From positions 1 through 64,000 of the forward strand of contig JANQBS010000081.1 in the NCBI GenBank assembly GCA_033085395.1: a DNA stretch of 64,000 nucleotides. Direction: 5' to 3'. The position numbers and the translations under genes were made by a program. Source of the DNA: Xanthoparmelia taractica. Lineage: Eukaryota > Ascomycota > Lecanoromycetes > Lecanorales > Parmeliaceae. This document shows positions 1 through 13,299 of the stretch, in pieces. Each line of letters starts with the position of its first letter. Positions within the stretch are counted from its first letter, which is position 1. Under the pieces are notes generated by a model. That model had not been told where the DNA came from. It made no database searches and saw nothing but the letters and a program-made list of their open reading frames with translations.

Positions 1-729
1 TAGATATGTGGGTTGCCAAGCCCTCAAACGAGCTATGACTAAGCGTACCACAGCCATGCTGGTGTGTACCGTGACACGTTCAATTCTAATATTCTTGGAC
101 GATAGCTAGGCCTAGTCGCCTACGTTATAAGTAATCTCCTTACGATATTTGTTCGTCTATATTTCTATGGCTCTACGTATTTTCGTTAGTTAAGATCGTT
201 TAAATTTTAGAATCTTCTTTATCTTAATCGTGATATCTTTTATCTTCGAGACTTATAAGCGCTCGCGTGTAATTTTATAAGAAGTATAATCTCGATTAAA
301 GAATATACGAGGATAAAAATCTCGATTAAAGTAGAAGAGAGTGAGAAATATAGCGAACGAGATGTTATTATTATTATTAAATTTTATTATAGGAATTTAT
401 TTGACTTAATCGTCTTATAAGTAGTTATAATAAATACGAAGATCTCGCTTTATATTCTAATTAGCTCTCTTAATCTAATCGTTCGTTTCGGAATAATATA
501 TAGTGAATAAGTTAATCTTAATACGTAGTCTCTTATAGAGACTTCTTTAGAGCGTAGATATAAATTATATATTTCTATCTAATATAAAAGATTATAATAA
601 TTCGTGTAATCGAAAGAGATTTTATATAAGAATTTAACTAAGTTCTTTTAATAAATAATCGTTATTTCTTTAATAATATAATACGTAATAATGTTTCTTT
701 ATAAGATAATATATAAGAATATAGATAAC

Positions 730-2400
730 GTTAAAATCGTCTAATAGAAATAGGCTAGTAATAAAATTTATAGAAACGTCTTATCAACGACCTTGAGAAA
801 TTAAGAGTAATATTAATAGTTTATTTATTTTATCTCGAGGGGTCTTATTACGTTAATAGTAATAGCAGTTACGAATATATTATTTAATTGTTTTAACGTA
901 ACTAGATTAATAATAATAACGTAGAAGTAAGTTAATCGTTTTTCGTATTCTTAGGTAATCGCTAGAAGATTAATTATAAACCTCTCTTAATAGCTTCGTA
1001 TAAAACTTAACTAAGATCTATAATAGTTCGTTTTTAAAGAGTGCTTTATTAACGATACGATATCGACTTAGTGTGTAACTATAAAGTTTAACTTGATTAT
1101 GATTTATCGCTTTACGGAATTCGTTATATGTAGAATTCTCTTTATTAATCTTATAAATTCGTTTAAATAGATCTTCTTCGATCTCTGTAACTCGAATTTA
1201 AATACGATTCGAAGTGAGAATCGTTTGATATTAATATTGATTTCTTTTATTAGCTTCGTTCGCTGAGATAAACGATAATATTCTTATTAGGACGTCGGCT
1301 TTGCTATTAATTATTTTCACACGAAAGATAATCTAAAAGTTAAATTTAGATAAGATATCTAGATAGCGGGCTTGACGGCGTGTGAGTTTCTTATTTTTTA
1401 TGAAGATTTTTAAGATTTAATAATTAGTGAACACTTAAATAAATAGCTCGATATATTTTAATTTTAATCGTGAGTGTTCGAAGTATTGAATAATTACTAG
1501 CAACTCTTTATTATAGATATAATAGTTGTATTCCGCTAAGATTATACTCTTGCTATAGAATATTATCGAGTGAAGAACTTTATCGCTATTATATTAAAAT
1601 AAGATCTCTCTTAGCACGTAGTTAAAAGAATTAATCTTAAAAATAATCTAACGCTTAAGATTAAAGTAGCGTAGAATTAAGATAATAATTATACGCTTTT
1701 TAAGATCTTCGAACGACTTAATATAGATCTTATTTTAGATGAAGGAAATATTCTTCTTCGTGAGATTAACTAGAAATCTAATTAACTTAAAGAACTTATA
1801 AATAAAGTATTAATAAAAGTTAATAAATTTAATAAAGTCTTAAATCTTCTTTAGATTTATAGAAATGCTTTAATTAAATATAATCTTAATCTTACAAGAA
1901 TTTATTTATAGATTAATTCCTAATATAATAATATCTAGAAATACGATTTCTTCGATATCGAATTCGTATTTCTTAATATTAGTCTATAGATTAGCCTTTC
2001 GTAGACGTTAAAAAACTTATTTAATATACTTTTAATATTTCGTCTTCGTTCGACTATAGATAAGAATATCGTCTAGATAGACTTAATAGAAGTCGTTTAA
2101 AAAATCGAATAGAATATTATTAATATATTGTTAAAAAGTGCTCGATCTATTCGTTAGCCTAAAGAATAATATTCGATACTTATAGACTTCGAGAATTATA
2201 ATAAAGATCGTATAATTCTTATTATCGGGGTTTATTCGTAGCTTACTAAATATAACGATAATATTCAAACGAGTGAGATATCGATATCCTCTAATTTTAT
2301 TAATAACTTTCTCTATTAGAGAAAGAAGATATCGATTACATTTTATTATAGTATTTAATTTCCGATAGTTCACATAGAAACGAAGATTATTATTAATCTT
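730..2400 (-). mobile_element. RIP-destroyed Ty3/Gypsy retrotransposon pol
   Basis: Reading the minus strand, 2,373 to 2,131 encodes a recognisable Gypsy reverse transcriptase core. It includes a DYRKLN-like start (NYRKLN), 'RYLTRLNII' in place of the catalytic RLDI (D to N, as G-to-A predicts) and an 'FRLTN' version of FGLTN. Just downstream near 2,065-2,082 the frame reads VYLDDILIYS, the intact catalytic YLDD box, preceded by an in-frame stop where Gln is expected. Further down, near 735-800, a frame reads a GR-stop-stop-DVSINFIT version of the integrase motif GRWQDxSxDFI. The order RT then integrase on one strand is that of Ty3/Gypsy. Gag and the LTRs could not be found; the element probably extends upstream toward 5 kb. 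Dead: many stops, mutated catalytic residues. Confidence 0.85.
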
Positions 2401-5039
2401 TAAAGTAAATAGAATTAATAATGAATAAAAAGTCTTATTAAAAGTGATAAAGTTCTTAAATAAATTATCTATTAGATATTCTTTAATCTTCTAAAATTTA
2501 TAAAGAGATATACGATAAGCGCGACTCTAAAACGACTTAAAGTTATTAATAAACTCGATTTTATAATTATAAAGACGATGCGAAGAAAGCTAATTGACTT
2601 TAAAACGATTAAAGACGTCTAGAAACTTATAATACTAAGAAGAAAGTAATTTTTTAATGTTATCTAGATTTTAAATAATAGTCTTTATTAAAGAAAGATT
2701 AATTTCTTTCGCCTTAGACTTAGCATTATATATTATATCTCGATTGATATCTTTTATCGATATCGCGAATAATTAAGTCTTAGAGTATTTTATTTATTTA
2801 ATTAATATCGCAAAGAGAATAATAGCGATGCTATAAATAGAGAATAAATAATTCTTAGACGTAGATTATAGATAAGTAAGAATTTTTAATCGAGATTAGA
2901 TTAATTTAGAAGTCTTAAGCGAGAATATCGATTCTATAAAGAAATAAGTGATAAGAATAAAAGAAGTTTATAACGAATAATCTCGAAAGAGAATAAAATC
3001 GTTACTTATATCTAAAAGCACATTAAAGCGATTTAGTTAGAATTTATTTAAAATAATTATATATTATCTTAAATTCGCTATAAGCATTAAGATTTTAAAT
3101 TCCTTATATCTCGAAAGAATAAGATTTAGATATATAACGTGCGTAATAAATTTCTTGCTAAATTAATCGTTATAGTCTCGAATTAGTCTAGACTTCGTAA
3201 GAGAAACGAGTTATATATTTAGTAATTAATAAATCTCGTAAATTAGACGTTTATTAATAAACGCGTACTCGATAGTCTCTATATCGATAAGGATTTAAAC
3301 GTAATAGATCTTTTCTTAAAAAGTTAGACTTTCTCGAGCTAGAAACAATTTAACTACGAATAATTTATATCGAGTCTCTTCTAAATTGCATAAAGATAGA
3401 ATCTTATTTTAATTCGTAACTATAAATAAGATTACGAGTTTCTCGAATCGAATTATTTCGACTTCGATTTCACGAAACTCTCTTTATTCTAACTTTCTAT
3501 TTCGTTAATTTGATAAGAAAATCGACGTTTCAAATAAGCGAATAATAAGTATCTCTTCTCATAATAGATATAATAGATATCTTTCTTTTAATTTTTAATA
3601 ATTTTTCGCTATTATTATTATTTTATAGCGAGAAAGAAGAAACGTTAAGAAATTAGATTCGTTTAAGAAAAGAAGATATTTGTAAAACTAGATATAAACG
3701 TTACACGCGTAGAGACTCGTATCTTATTTATTACGTTCTTGATCTTTTTAACTATTTTTTTCTAATATATAATACGATACTTATTATTTATTCGAATTAA
3801 GAATACTTTTAGAGCGAATATCGTAATAAACTTAATAGAAGAGTTAGCTTAGATCGTGCGGAGACGAGAAACGAGCTTCTTATTTATATCTCGAAGTTAA
3901 ACTTTATTCGATATATTTAACTTTATAATAAGACGTTTAAAGTTCTAATAGAAGTTACTAAACGAGAGATCTTTCTACTTTAAGATCTTATACTCGCGAA
4001 CTTTATTTACTTTATAATTCGAGTTCTCGAACGACTTCTATAGATCGTCTAAAATCTTATTAATAATTTAATAAAGATCGAAGCTTAAACGATGAAATCG
4101 AATATAAATAATTTTAGTTGCTTTTTTATTAGTACGTGACTTAATGTAAGCGATCTTAATTATCTTATTATCGAAATAATCTTAATTAATCTTTAGCTTG
4201 CTAGATATTTAATTAATTTAATTATCTTATTAAGATTCTTTTTTATCGATTAATATTAAAGAATAAGAAAACTTTTCGAAGCGTCTAGCTGAGATTTAAA
4301 TCTATATCGAATTAATAAATTTCTTACGAGATCTTCGAAGTTAATATTGAAGATTCTGCACTTATTGTTACAAATAATTATAAGCTACTTAAAGTCGATC
4401 GAGTGTAGTTCTAGTCTTCTTCTTTTTTCTTCGTTTCTTTTTATATTTTAATTTATAATTAAAATTTTCTTTAAGTAGAGAATCGTATAATTAAATAACT
4501 TTTATCTCGAGATCGCGCTATTCGCGGAGCTTATTTAAAATAATTAAGAATTTCTTAAAATTCGTATTAATTTATTAAATTAGCTACTCTTAAGTAATTA
4601 TATTTTAGACGAAGATAAGATTCTTAGACGCGCGAGGAATGTTTTTAGATAATATAGATACTCGTCGATTTAGAGTATTCTTAAGATAACGTTTTAGATT
4701 GAAGAGTAGCGTAGAATAGATTACGAGGTCTATTCTCGCCTGAAAATCTTTCGCACTCTACTTCGTATTATAAGATATTCTATAAAGATTATAGATAGAT
4801 TATAAAGCGTGTGATATAATGTGATATTGAGATATCGTTCGATTTTATAAGAAAGTAATAGTTTTTTTCGAATTTTTGAATAGGGTCACTTTTTTATACG
4901 AAATTCGCTCGAGTCGAAATTAAAATTAATACGATAAGAACGAACTTAGTTGAGTCGCTCGGCCCGATTATAATATACGTAATAGTTATTTAAATAAGAT
5001 ATGCTTATAGACGAATAGACTTTAGACGACGCTCTATTA

Positions 5040-5290
5040 GTGCGTGGCGTTGAGAAGTGAGTTATATAAGTAATTTTCTATTAGCGTATATATACGACTT
5101 TAACTACTATATTAACGAGTAATAGACGATTAAATTGTATTAGAAATACGTTTAGAGCACACTAATTGATAGATTAATCGCGTAATTTATAGTCGCGTCG
5201 CGAGATCGAGTGTTAAGTGAGTGTGTCGAGTGTTAAGTAGGTGTTGAATTTATAGTAAGATTCTTTGCGAGAGGCGTGTGTATTCGTTTC
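5040..5290. repeat. Less-mutated patch with a short tandem duplication
   Basis: This patch keeps more G and TG than its surroundings. At about 5,208-5,245 the unit CGAGTGTTAAGT recurs after roughly 20 bases. No gene is visible. It may be a younger insertion or a piece too short or too unique to be RIPed. Confidence 0.35.
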
Positions 5291-5750
5291 TTAATCGTTC
5301 GATACGTCGTAAAGATTAAAAGTCGTTGAGATATAGTTCTTTAATTCGTCTGAATAATTAATATAAATTGATTTTAATTATAGTATATTATTAATATTTA
5401 ACTGTGGAGAGACACTTCGTATAATTTGAGAGCTATCTTGCTATAATTTCTTTGATCTCGCTTGCTTACGAGTCTTCAATAATTCTATATAATTTAGATC
5501 TTTTAATAGTACGTTCGTATAATTTAAAAGATATCTAAGATAGTGCGTATTAATGTCTTTCGAAGTCGTCGGCTATATCGTAAACGAATTCTTTTAGCTC
5601 GCACGTTTAACGAGCGTAATAAGAAAATAAGACTTAATTTAATATTAGAATTGCAATTAAAATAAATTAATAATAATATATAACGAATAAATTAAGTCTA
5701 AGAAGAAACTATTTAGCTAAGAAGAAATATCTATAAGGGACGCCAAGGCC

Positions 5751-5820
5751 TGTAAGGGCTAGTCTCAATTGAAAAGATAAGTCGTAGTCCCAATTGAGAA
5801 GGTAAGCCGACTTGGTATTG
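5751..5820. repeat. Un-RIPed ~70-bp insert flanked by AAGGCC repeats
   Basis: A stretch of normal composition begins TGTAAGGG and carries two copies of a CAATTGA-centred unit (about 5,766 and 5,791). AAGGCC lies directly on both sides (5,745-5,750 and 5,821-5,826), as a target duplication would. The opening bases match the start of the solo LTRs further right, but the rest does not, and the end is not CA. It sits just left of the RIPed hydrolase copy. What it is remains open: a small insertion, or filler at a rearrangement junction. Confidence 0.4.
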
Positions 5821-5848
5821 AAGGCCTATGTGATCGTCACACTCGTAA

Positions 5849-7215
5849 TATCGTATTCGATCTTTATACTCTTAAAAAATTAAATTTTATCGATAATATC
5901 TTATAATATCTTAAATTAAAATTCGATTATCGCGATTTTATTATTTATCGTAATAATATACGTTTTCGAGATTAAAAGATATTAAGATATATTAAATATA
6001 GTCTCGACGATAAAATAGTTTCGCTATTACTCGAACTTAAAGTGTTAATACTTTTAAATAATAATATTTAAATCGCTAAAGAGAAGAGAGATTAAGAACT
6101 TATTTAAGATATAACAATTGTTTTATAAAATTTTAGTGCGAACGAATACGATAAAAAAGTATAATTATATTTTTATAATTAATTAAGATAAAAGATAAGA
6201 GAATTATATTATTAAGATATTATCGAATAGCAAGAAAGCGATAAGAAAAATAATCTCGATAATATCAAGAGATTTATTTATCTTCTAACGAGCTTTTTTA
6301 TTAAGATTCTTAATAACTCTATTACTAAATTAATTATCGTAAAAATATAAGATAAAAACTACGTTTAAATTCTTATCGTCAAGTTAATTAACGATAATTT
6401 TCTAAATTACTATAACTTCGTCTTATTACTTAACTTTATTAATATTATCGTTATATATAGAGAAGACGATAATAATTAACTTATAATTATAGATCGTTAT
6501 TTCTTTAATTAAATCTTAAAAGAATATTAAAAAATATAAAATATCGTCTATAAAGATATCGATAGACTTTAATTAAGTTATAATAAGAACTTAATATTAA
6601 TCTTAAAGAATAAATTAAAATTAAATACTAAACAAGCGCGATTAGTTATTACTTTTATATTAATAGAAAAGTAGTAAATAGACTATAGATCGATCGTATT
6701 ATAACGTTACTTTAATCTTTTACGTAGTCGCTATAGAGCGTGTAAGTATATTATCTACGAAGTAATAAATATATTAATAACGTAAGTAAGATAATATAAA
6801 TGCTACGTTTTCGTAAGTAAGATCGTAATTCTTAAGCTAATATAATACACCTATCGTAATAGATCGTCTCACTCACGCGTTTTATAATAAAAAATATATA
6901 TTTATAATTTTATAGACTTTTTATTCTAAAAAGATAAATTATATTAATTATTAAAATTAAGTAGCGAGTCGATTTCGTTTTTTATAAGCGCTCGCCAAAC
7001 TATTATTTTCTATAGCATTAATAAATAATAGATATAATAATATATATTAATAATTACTAAGATAAGACTACTTAATCTTATTAAATTAGATTAATTAGAT
7101 AAATATATACACGTCTTATAAAATAACAATAAGTGTAATAAGATAGTATACATTAACGTAAGTATTATATAATAAGTCGATCAAGCAAGGTGAGCGATAA
7201 GGCGACGTAAGAAAT
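5849..7215 (-). pseudogene. RIP-destroyed copy of the alpha/beta hydrolase locus
   Basis: This segment aligns in the same orientation with about 38,660-40,010, covering most of the hydrolase coding region, its intron and about 620 bp of upstream DNA. Shared landmarks include GCAAGAAAGCG (6,230 against 39,040), CTATAACTTCGTC (near 6,409 against 39,215), TTTTCGTAAG (near 6,808 against 39,612) and AGTATACATTAAC (near 7,145 against 39,933). Differences are overwhelmingly C-to-T and G-to-A. The copy begins inside the 3' end of the hydrolase and so lacks its stop region. The frame is full of stops. Same-family duplication followed by RIP of one copy is the simplest reading. Confidence 0.9.
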
Positions 7216-9370
7216 TACTCGTAGACTTAGTATTTAGTCTTACGAGGCTGGTCTTGATCTTAATACGCTCACTAATAAATATACGAGAATATAAACGTAG
7301 AGTTATAGAGTATATATCGAGGGAGTTAATAACGAAATAATATAATCTCTTTATATATAAGATATTTCTAGATAATATATATAACGAGTAATTATTTATT
7401 TTTCTCTTAGATATATTAATAATAGATTATAAATATACGAGTATTAAGAGTAATTAAATAAGAGCGATATCGCGTTACTTATATTAATATATATAATAAC
7501 TTCTATATTAAAATCTTAGAACGTATTTATTATTATACTTAATATCTTCTCTTAAAGCTTTTTAATATTACTCTTAAATAACTCGTAAATAACTTATTAT
7601 AACGTTATTAAAATACTTATTATATAGTAGAGTCGATTCTCTAATCTTTATATCTAAATTCTAGACTTTTTACACGTATAATAATCTTTATTCTTTAATC
7701 TATTAAGCTTAAAGATATATTAAATATTATATAATACTTGTAACTCGTAATCGTAAACGTTTATATACGATAATAAGTTATTTCTATTATATGTCTAAAA
7801 TTTAAAATAAGATTAGAATTTTAAGTTCTTTCGCACTTAGATCGCAGAGAGCGTAGTATTCGATAGTCGTCTTATAAGAGTTATTAAGAATAATTTCAAA
7901 TTAATATCGCTCGCTCTTAATCTCTATTTAATTTTTACGCTTATTATATTCAAATATACAAATAAAGCTTATTAAGTAATATTTTATAATATTTCTTACG
8001 ATTCGTTAAATTATTTAAATACTTTTTTTCGAATTAGAAAAATAATCGTTTTTTTTTAGAATAAAATTATTTTAATATATTTATAATAAAGTAATAAGAG
8101 AAGAAGAAGAAGATAATAACAAATAAATTAAAGAAGATAATAAAGAGAAGTAAGAAGAAATTAATAAAGATTTTTTTTTTACGTAGTTACTCGTAAAAAG
8201 AGAGATATAACTCGTGCTAAAGAAGACGTTTTGTAAGTTATTTTTACTTTAATTATCTTTAGCTTAATTTAAATCTATTATTATTATCTACGTGCGTCTA
8301 TATCTTAATACACTAGTCTTTAGAATTTCGATATGTCTATTTATAAGTCTAATAGCTAACACTTTAAGCTTAAGATCTATATTAATATTTTTAGCTAATT
8401 ATTACGTTGAGAACTATCTTTATAATTCTATTATTTGCTTATATTTTATCGATTCTCTAATATTCTCGCGATCGAACCCGTCTATTAGCGTCGCGATTTA
8501 AGCTCTATATTTATTCGTCTAGATCTCGAAGACGTCGATATAGTCGAAGCGTAAATATATATTAAAGTTACGTCTAATAAATTATAATTATATTCGAGAT
8601 ATAACTAAAAATTAATAAATTAAATAATAATTAATATAAAAAAGTATAAAGTAAATAATAATATTAGAATTAACTTATTTTTAATTAGAGAAACGAATAT
8701 ATTAAATAATATTAAAGATTAATTAAGATTATAGAATATATATTACTTTATCTAGTTTTCACGAGAGAAGAGAATATTAATATATTCTATTATATTATCT
8801 AATTAAGCTTATAAGCGCTTAAAGAAATAAATTTCGTAATTATTATAATTATCACGTTTTTATTATTTAAATTTATAAAAATTAAAAATATAAAGCTAAG
8901 AAATATTTATTTAAGTCTTACGCGATCTTTTATATCGCTTAGATCTAAGAATTTATAAGACGTAATACTTAATATAATTATTGAAATTTGATACTCGAAG
9001 AGCGATTTAATATATTAATTACTCTCGAGATATAAAATAATATCTCTTTCAAAAGAATATTTATAATATTATAAAATAATTAAGCGTTATTATAACGAAT
9101 AATAATTAATAACGATATCTTAAGAAAATATAATATTATTACTTTATTAAAGATAGAAGAAAGATTATATATAATATCGTCTATTAGAAAGTTAAATATT
9201 TTAATTTATTAATTCTAATATTAAGATAATAATTAAATATTTTTATAAGTAATTAATATAACTTATCTTTTTTTTATTATAATATATTAACGCGCTATTA
9301 ATAAAAGAATTATTATATCTTAAAATCTTTAAGATATATCTTAATATTAAGATCTTAAAATATAAGAATC
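7216..9370. other. RIP-mutated stretch, ancestor not identified
   Basis: AT-rich, stop-filled DNA between the dead hydrolase copy and the first solo LTR. A lightly mutated part near 8,290-8,500 keeps a 69-codon frame, but it resembles no family I know. I see no RNA gene or repeat structure here. Confidence 0.6.
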
Positions 9371-9522
9371 TGTGAGGGCGCTTTTCAATTGTACCATAGG
9401 GCTAAAAATATGACTCATGGGTTCGGGTGCCGCGCTTCATAGAAGGCGCACCCTATTTGCCCATATGAAGCCCATACGACGTACCCGGGACCCCACAGGC
9501 ACTCGTATGGCTCGGCCTAACA
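9371..9522 (+). mobile_element. Solo LTR (un-RIPed), copy 1
   Basis: A 152-bp GC-normal element begins TGTGAGGGC and ends GGCCTAACA, the imperfect inverted TG..CA termini typical of LTRs. GAATC lies immediately on each side (9,366-9,370 and 9,523-9,527), a 5-bp target-site duplication. It is nearly identical to 18,987-19,135. An internal GGGTGC..GCACCC pair could form a hairpin. No internal retrotransposon region is attached, so it is a solo LTR or a very short non-autonomous element. Its surroundings, including the target duplication, are RIPed while it is not, so it inserted afterwards or was too short to be recognised. Confidence 0.85.
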
Positions 9523-9672
9523 GAATCGTATTTAAGTCGAGACTAAATCGTCTCTAAGTTCTTTTTTCTATATATATATAAATAATCTTTAAAAGATATA
9601 CTTAATATATCTAGAATATTCTCGAGTATTATAATAATATCTCGTTATAATATATCGCTTCTTTTAATGTAT

Positions 9673-11884
9673 ATATTTATAAATTTAATACTTTCGTAGA
9701 AGTTAATAGAATATAATTCTCTTTCTTTAATTAATAAGTAAAATATATCTAATATTAAGATTCTTAATAATAAGTATATATTAAGATTTATTATAAAAAG
9801 ATTAAGTTAAGTATTTAAATACTATATAATCTAACGTTATTTAAATAATAATTTTATCTTCGCGTAACTTAGCTTAATTATTATTAAAACGTAATTAAGT
9901 TAAATAATTAACTAAAATTTCGTTCTCTTTAAGAACTAATTCTCTCTATCTTTAAATTTCTTAAAAAAATTAACACGACGTAATCTCTTAATCTCTTCGT
10001 AATAATAAATATATTTATATAATAAAACTAAGTAATAAATAGATAATAATAACAAGATTTATTATTCTTTTTTTATAAGCTCTAAAAATTATCTTCGCTA
10101 CTTTATTATCTTTCTTAATTCTCGATTTATATCTATAAAGAGATTTTTTTAAGTACGTGAAAGTAATTTAAATAATTTAAAATTTATATTAGCTTTATAA
10201 TATATTATTAAGTATATTACGCTTCACTAATTGTAGACGAGATTTATACGATCGCGTAGTACGAGCTTAGAAGATATATTATCGATCTCGCGTATCTATA
10301 TTTAGTCAAAATTAGATAATAGTATATATTATATATTTATATTATCGAAAATTAAATTAAATTTATTATCGTTTTTAAATAAGTATTTAAATATAGATAA
10401 AAAATAATCTTAAATTATATAACATAAGAGTGATCGTCTTTATTTAAAAAATATAACGCTCGAATTCGAAGAGATTCTAGCGATCGCGTATAAGCTTAAT
10501 TTAGATTCTATCGCGAAAGATAATTAATTATCTTTCTAGCGAGTTATTAATTATCTTATAACGAATAATTAAGCTTAATTATAGAAGAAAAATCTTAATA
10601 AGCTTATTAGATAACGCTTTTAATAGAGAATTATATATATTTTATTTATTTTATTTAAGAGTTTAAAGATTATTCTAAATTAATTTAAGATTTTATTCTT
10701 AATAATATAAAAAGTATAATTTATATAAAAGTGACGAGAAAAATTCTTATAAGATAAATTAATATATTTCGAATACTTTAAAGAGCGTATTTTCTCGATT
10801 ATTAAGCTTTTAAGAATTCTTCTTTAATAAGCGATATCTATTATAATAATATTAAAAAAGCGTATTTAAATATCTTCTTTTAATAAGAATTCTTTCACGA
10901 TTATATATAAAAAGTTAACTTTAGCTATTTAAAAGTATTTTCTTATTTTATTATTGAAGACTTAGAAATATTAAAGAAAGAAGAAGTCGTTTCGAGGTAT
11001 TTTAACTTTCTTTAAGTCTTCGTAACGTAATATAATATTAATAAGTATATTTAACTTAATATCTTTTAAGCGCTTAAAGTCTATTAAAATAATACGAATA
11101 AGATAAAAATTAAGAGATATCTTAAGTTTTAATAATTCTTCGCAACGACTTATTATATAAAATAGTATTATCTCGTATTTAGAGAATATTATCTCTTAAG
11201 ATATAGTTTTTATTAATATCTTAATATATTCTAAGACTTCTTTTATAATCTTTAAAAACTTAAGCGTAAGAGCGTAACGCGTTATTTATAGAAGTTAAAA
11301 AAATAGATAATTTCTTTTAAATAGCGATCGTTAATACGATTTAATATATTAATATATATATTATTTAACTTATCTAATAGATCGTTTAATAGCGAATATA
11401 GCTTTAAAATATTACTTTTATTATATAAGCTCTAATAAAGATTAGAGCTTATATAAATTAGAGACGATTAACTTAATTTATAAAAATATATTACTCGCTT
11501 TATTAATAATCTTATTAATTAGATTCTAAATCTTCTCTATATTAATCTTCGAAGCGATTTCGCTTATTTAGAAATATTACTAAAGACTATTATCTATATA
11601 GCGAATAATATTATTAAACGTTTATTAATATATAATTAACGTAGAGTAATCGCGAAATATTTCGCGAAATATAGTTCGTAAACGACTAGAAATATACGCT
11701 CTAAATCTAATATCTCGAATATTAGATATACTCGTTAAATTATATATTTATCTCGCGATCTCTTTATTTATTTTAAAATATTTATTTAAAGTATTAATAA
11801 AAAGATATATGTTTTTTTTTAACTTTTATTTATTAAAGTATAATAAAAATAATTTTTTAAAGAATAGTCTAGCTTTAAATAGAG
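9673..11884 (-). pseudogene. RIP-destroyed copy of the NACHT/ankyrin locus
   Basis: This segment aligns with about 25,013-27,683 in the same orientation. Landmarks include ATCGCGAAATATTTCGCGAA (near 11,650 against 27,449), CTTTCGTAGAAG (9,691 against 25,031), CTATCGCGAA (10,508 against 26,471) and AAGAGCGTAT (near 10,780 against 26,592). Changes are C-to-T and G-to-A with CpG spared. The hAT element at 25,194-25,774 is absent here, leaving a clean empty site at about 9,845-9,852. About 130 extra bases near 10,570-10,730 are missing from the other copy. Homology stops at 11,884. The dead gene probably continues with its P-loop half to the right, but that is too degraded to read. Confidence 0.88.
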
Positions 11885-13299
11885 ATCTTTAATTATTACG
11901 TATAAAATTTAAATATAGCGAGTATAATAAATTTAAGTAATAATATCTTCGTTAATACTTGTAATAAGATCGATTATAATAAGTCTTCGAAAGTTTATTA
12001 AAGCTCTAATCTAAGAGTATAGAAGAAAAATTCGATAGAAATTAATTTTAAAAATAAAGAGTTTAAGATTAAATAAGTTTTAATATTAAATTAAATTAAA
12101 TTTTATACTCGCGTCTATTCTAACTACGAAGAATAATTACGAGCTACTTTATAGATTATATTCGTAAGAGAAATCTTAGATAGCTCGCTATTCTAGAATA
12201 AAAATCTCTATTTCTCTAAGACTTTCTTTCTTTTCTTTTTAACTTTTCTAGAAATTATATTTTATTTTTTTACTTCTCGCTTTATTCTAATAGATCTTTT
12301 ATTCTTTTATTTCTTCTTTATTCTCTTTTCTCTCTATTATTCTTTTTTTTAATATAATTATTTATTTATAAAAAAATATTATTCTAAAAGATCTATCTTA
12401 ATTAATTATAAGATAATTACTTTAATTTCTTTCTAAGTTAATAATAGCGTTCGTATATTTATCGTTTCTATTATCTCTTATAAACTTCTATTATTTTTCT
12501 CTCACTTAAAATAAAATATAAGAATATAATTAATATTCTATTTTCTTTAGTTATAAATATAGTTAACGAAGAGTATATTAGAGATTCGACGTATATATAG
12601 AAAGTATACTAGACTAATCTTTTCTATTCTTATTTAAATAAGAATTAAGTTCTCTATTTTAATAAGATTTCTATAAAGAGTTCTTCTCTTATTTTATAAT
12701 ATCTCTTTTTATATCGAATATTTTTATTACTTTAATATTTTAACTTAATATTTAATTTAAAGAATTTTTTTTTCTAATCTTTTAATTTTTTAAAGATCTT
12801 TTTTAAATTATTTTCTATTATCTCTTAAGAGTTTTTTTATAATATTCGTAGAGTTTATTATTCTTTCTTCTTTGTTAACGTTTCTCTTATTTTTCTTTTT
12901 CTCTCTCTCTTCTTTTTAAGTTATCTTTTAATTCTAATATTTTCTATCTTTATTATCGAATATATCTTCTTAATTATATAATAACGTAGAATCGTTTTAT
13001 CTAGAATAACACGTATTAAAGTAATTTCTATCTTCGCTTCTAAAACTCTAATATTAATCGCTTTATACGTTCTTAATATTCTTCGAAGATATTTATTCTA
13101 GATAGTCTTTAGCTACTTAATATACTATCTCTAAATACTTATAAGATCTCTTAAAATATACTATATTATCGCTATATACGTTATAGTCGAATATATAATT
13201 ATATTAAATATCTATCTCGTCTTATTAAGAGTCGCTTTTTATATTAACTTAATTATTAATAATAATACTCTATATTAAAATATTATTTTAACTCTAATC

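Noticed and set aside
2131..2373. 80-codon open frame on the minus strand as a gene
   Set aside because: It is the surviving core of a RIPed Gypsy reverse transcriptase, with stops on both sides and mutated catalytic residue.
7235..7260. CTTACGAGGCTGG shared with about 41,643 as a third paralogous segment
   Set aside because: The match does not extend on either side, and a 13-base match is expected by chance in a window of this size.
8292..8501. 69-codon frame in the AT-rich block
   Set aside because: No recognisable family, surrounded by RIPed sequence; most likely chance.
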